Source: Chloroflexia bacterium | GTDB taxonomy: Bacteria; Chloroflexota; Chloroflexia; Thermobaculales; Thermobaculaceae | Assembly: GCA_013695265.1 (NCBI GenBank) | Contig: JACDAU010000493.1 | Coordinates: 1 to 5,441, forward strand | Length of the DNA stretch: 5,441 nt | Reading direction: 5' to 3' | In this document: positions 5,436 to 5,441 of the stretch, piece after piece | How the letters are laid out: each line of letters starts with the position of its first letter | Position numbering within the stretch: position 1 is the stretch's first letter | The notes under the pieces: generated by a model | Databases searched by the model: none | What the model saw: the letters and a program-made list of their open reading frames with translations, nothing else | Told to the model about the DNA's origin: nothing | Position numbers and translations under genes: made by a program

Positions 5436-5441
5436 AGGGGC

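Overview
This window is high-GC bacterial DNA (roughly 60% G+C by eye) with four protein-coding units, one of them cut by the left edge. Strong purine-rich ribosome binding sites, a GTG start and Sec signal peptides ending in Ala-rich cleavage sites would fit an actinobacterium (for example Rubrobacter-like) or a Thermomicrobia-type Chloroflexota. Nothing here fixes the phylum, and this placement is inference.

Layout. (1) Positions 1-164, minus strand: the first 54 codons of a secreted protein that starts at GTG and opens with a clear signal peptide; the rest lies outside the window. (2) 165-516: a gene-free stretch holding an imperfect inverted repeat upstream of that GTG and a short hairpin beyond the end of the next gene. 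(3) 517-1482, minus strand: a complete aldo/keto reductase. (4) 1483-1619: a divergent intergenic region with a strong ribosome binding site at each end. (5) 1620-2546, plus strand: a DUF389-type membrane protein with about six membrane segments. (6) 2547-2849: a 300-base non-coding stretch with a candidate terminator, a 10-bp palindrome, a good sigma-70-type promoter (TTGACA, 18 bp, TAGACT) and a leader of about 170 nt that can form alternative hairpins. (7) 2850-5393, plus strand: a secreted glycoside hydrolase family 43 (GH43) protein with a five-bladed propeller and two concanavalin-like modules, followed by a GC-rich hairpin at 5414-5435.

The genes do not form an obvious pathway. The GH43 protein is the main functional statement: an exported enzyme probably acting on arabinan or xylan-type plant polysaccharide, transcribed alone from its own promoter. 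The reductase and the DUF389 protein are divergent housekeeping-type or accessory genes with no visible link to it. The part most worth a second look is the long structured leader of the GH43 gene. It happens to be open in frame with the gene, so automatic calling would place the start 153 bases too far upstream. I found no defence system, mobile element, CRISPR array, tRNA or rRNA.
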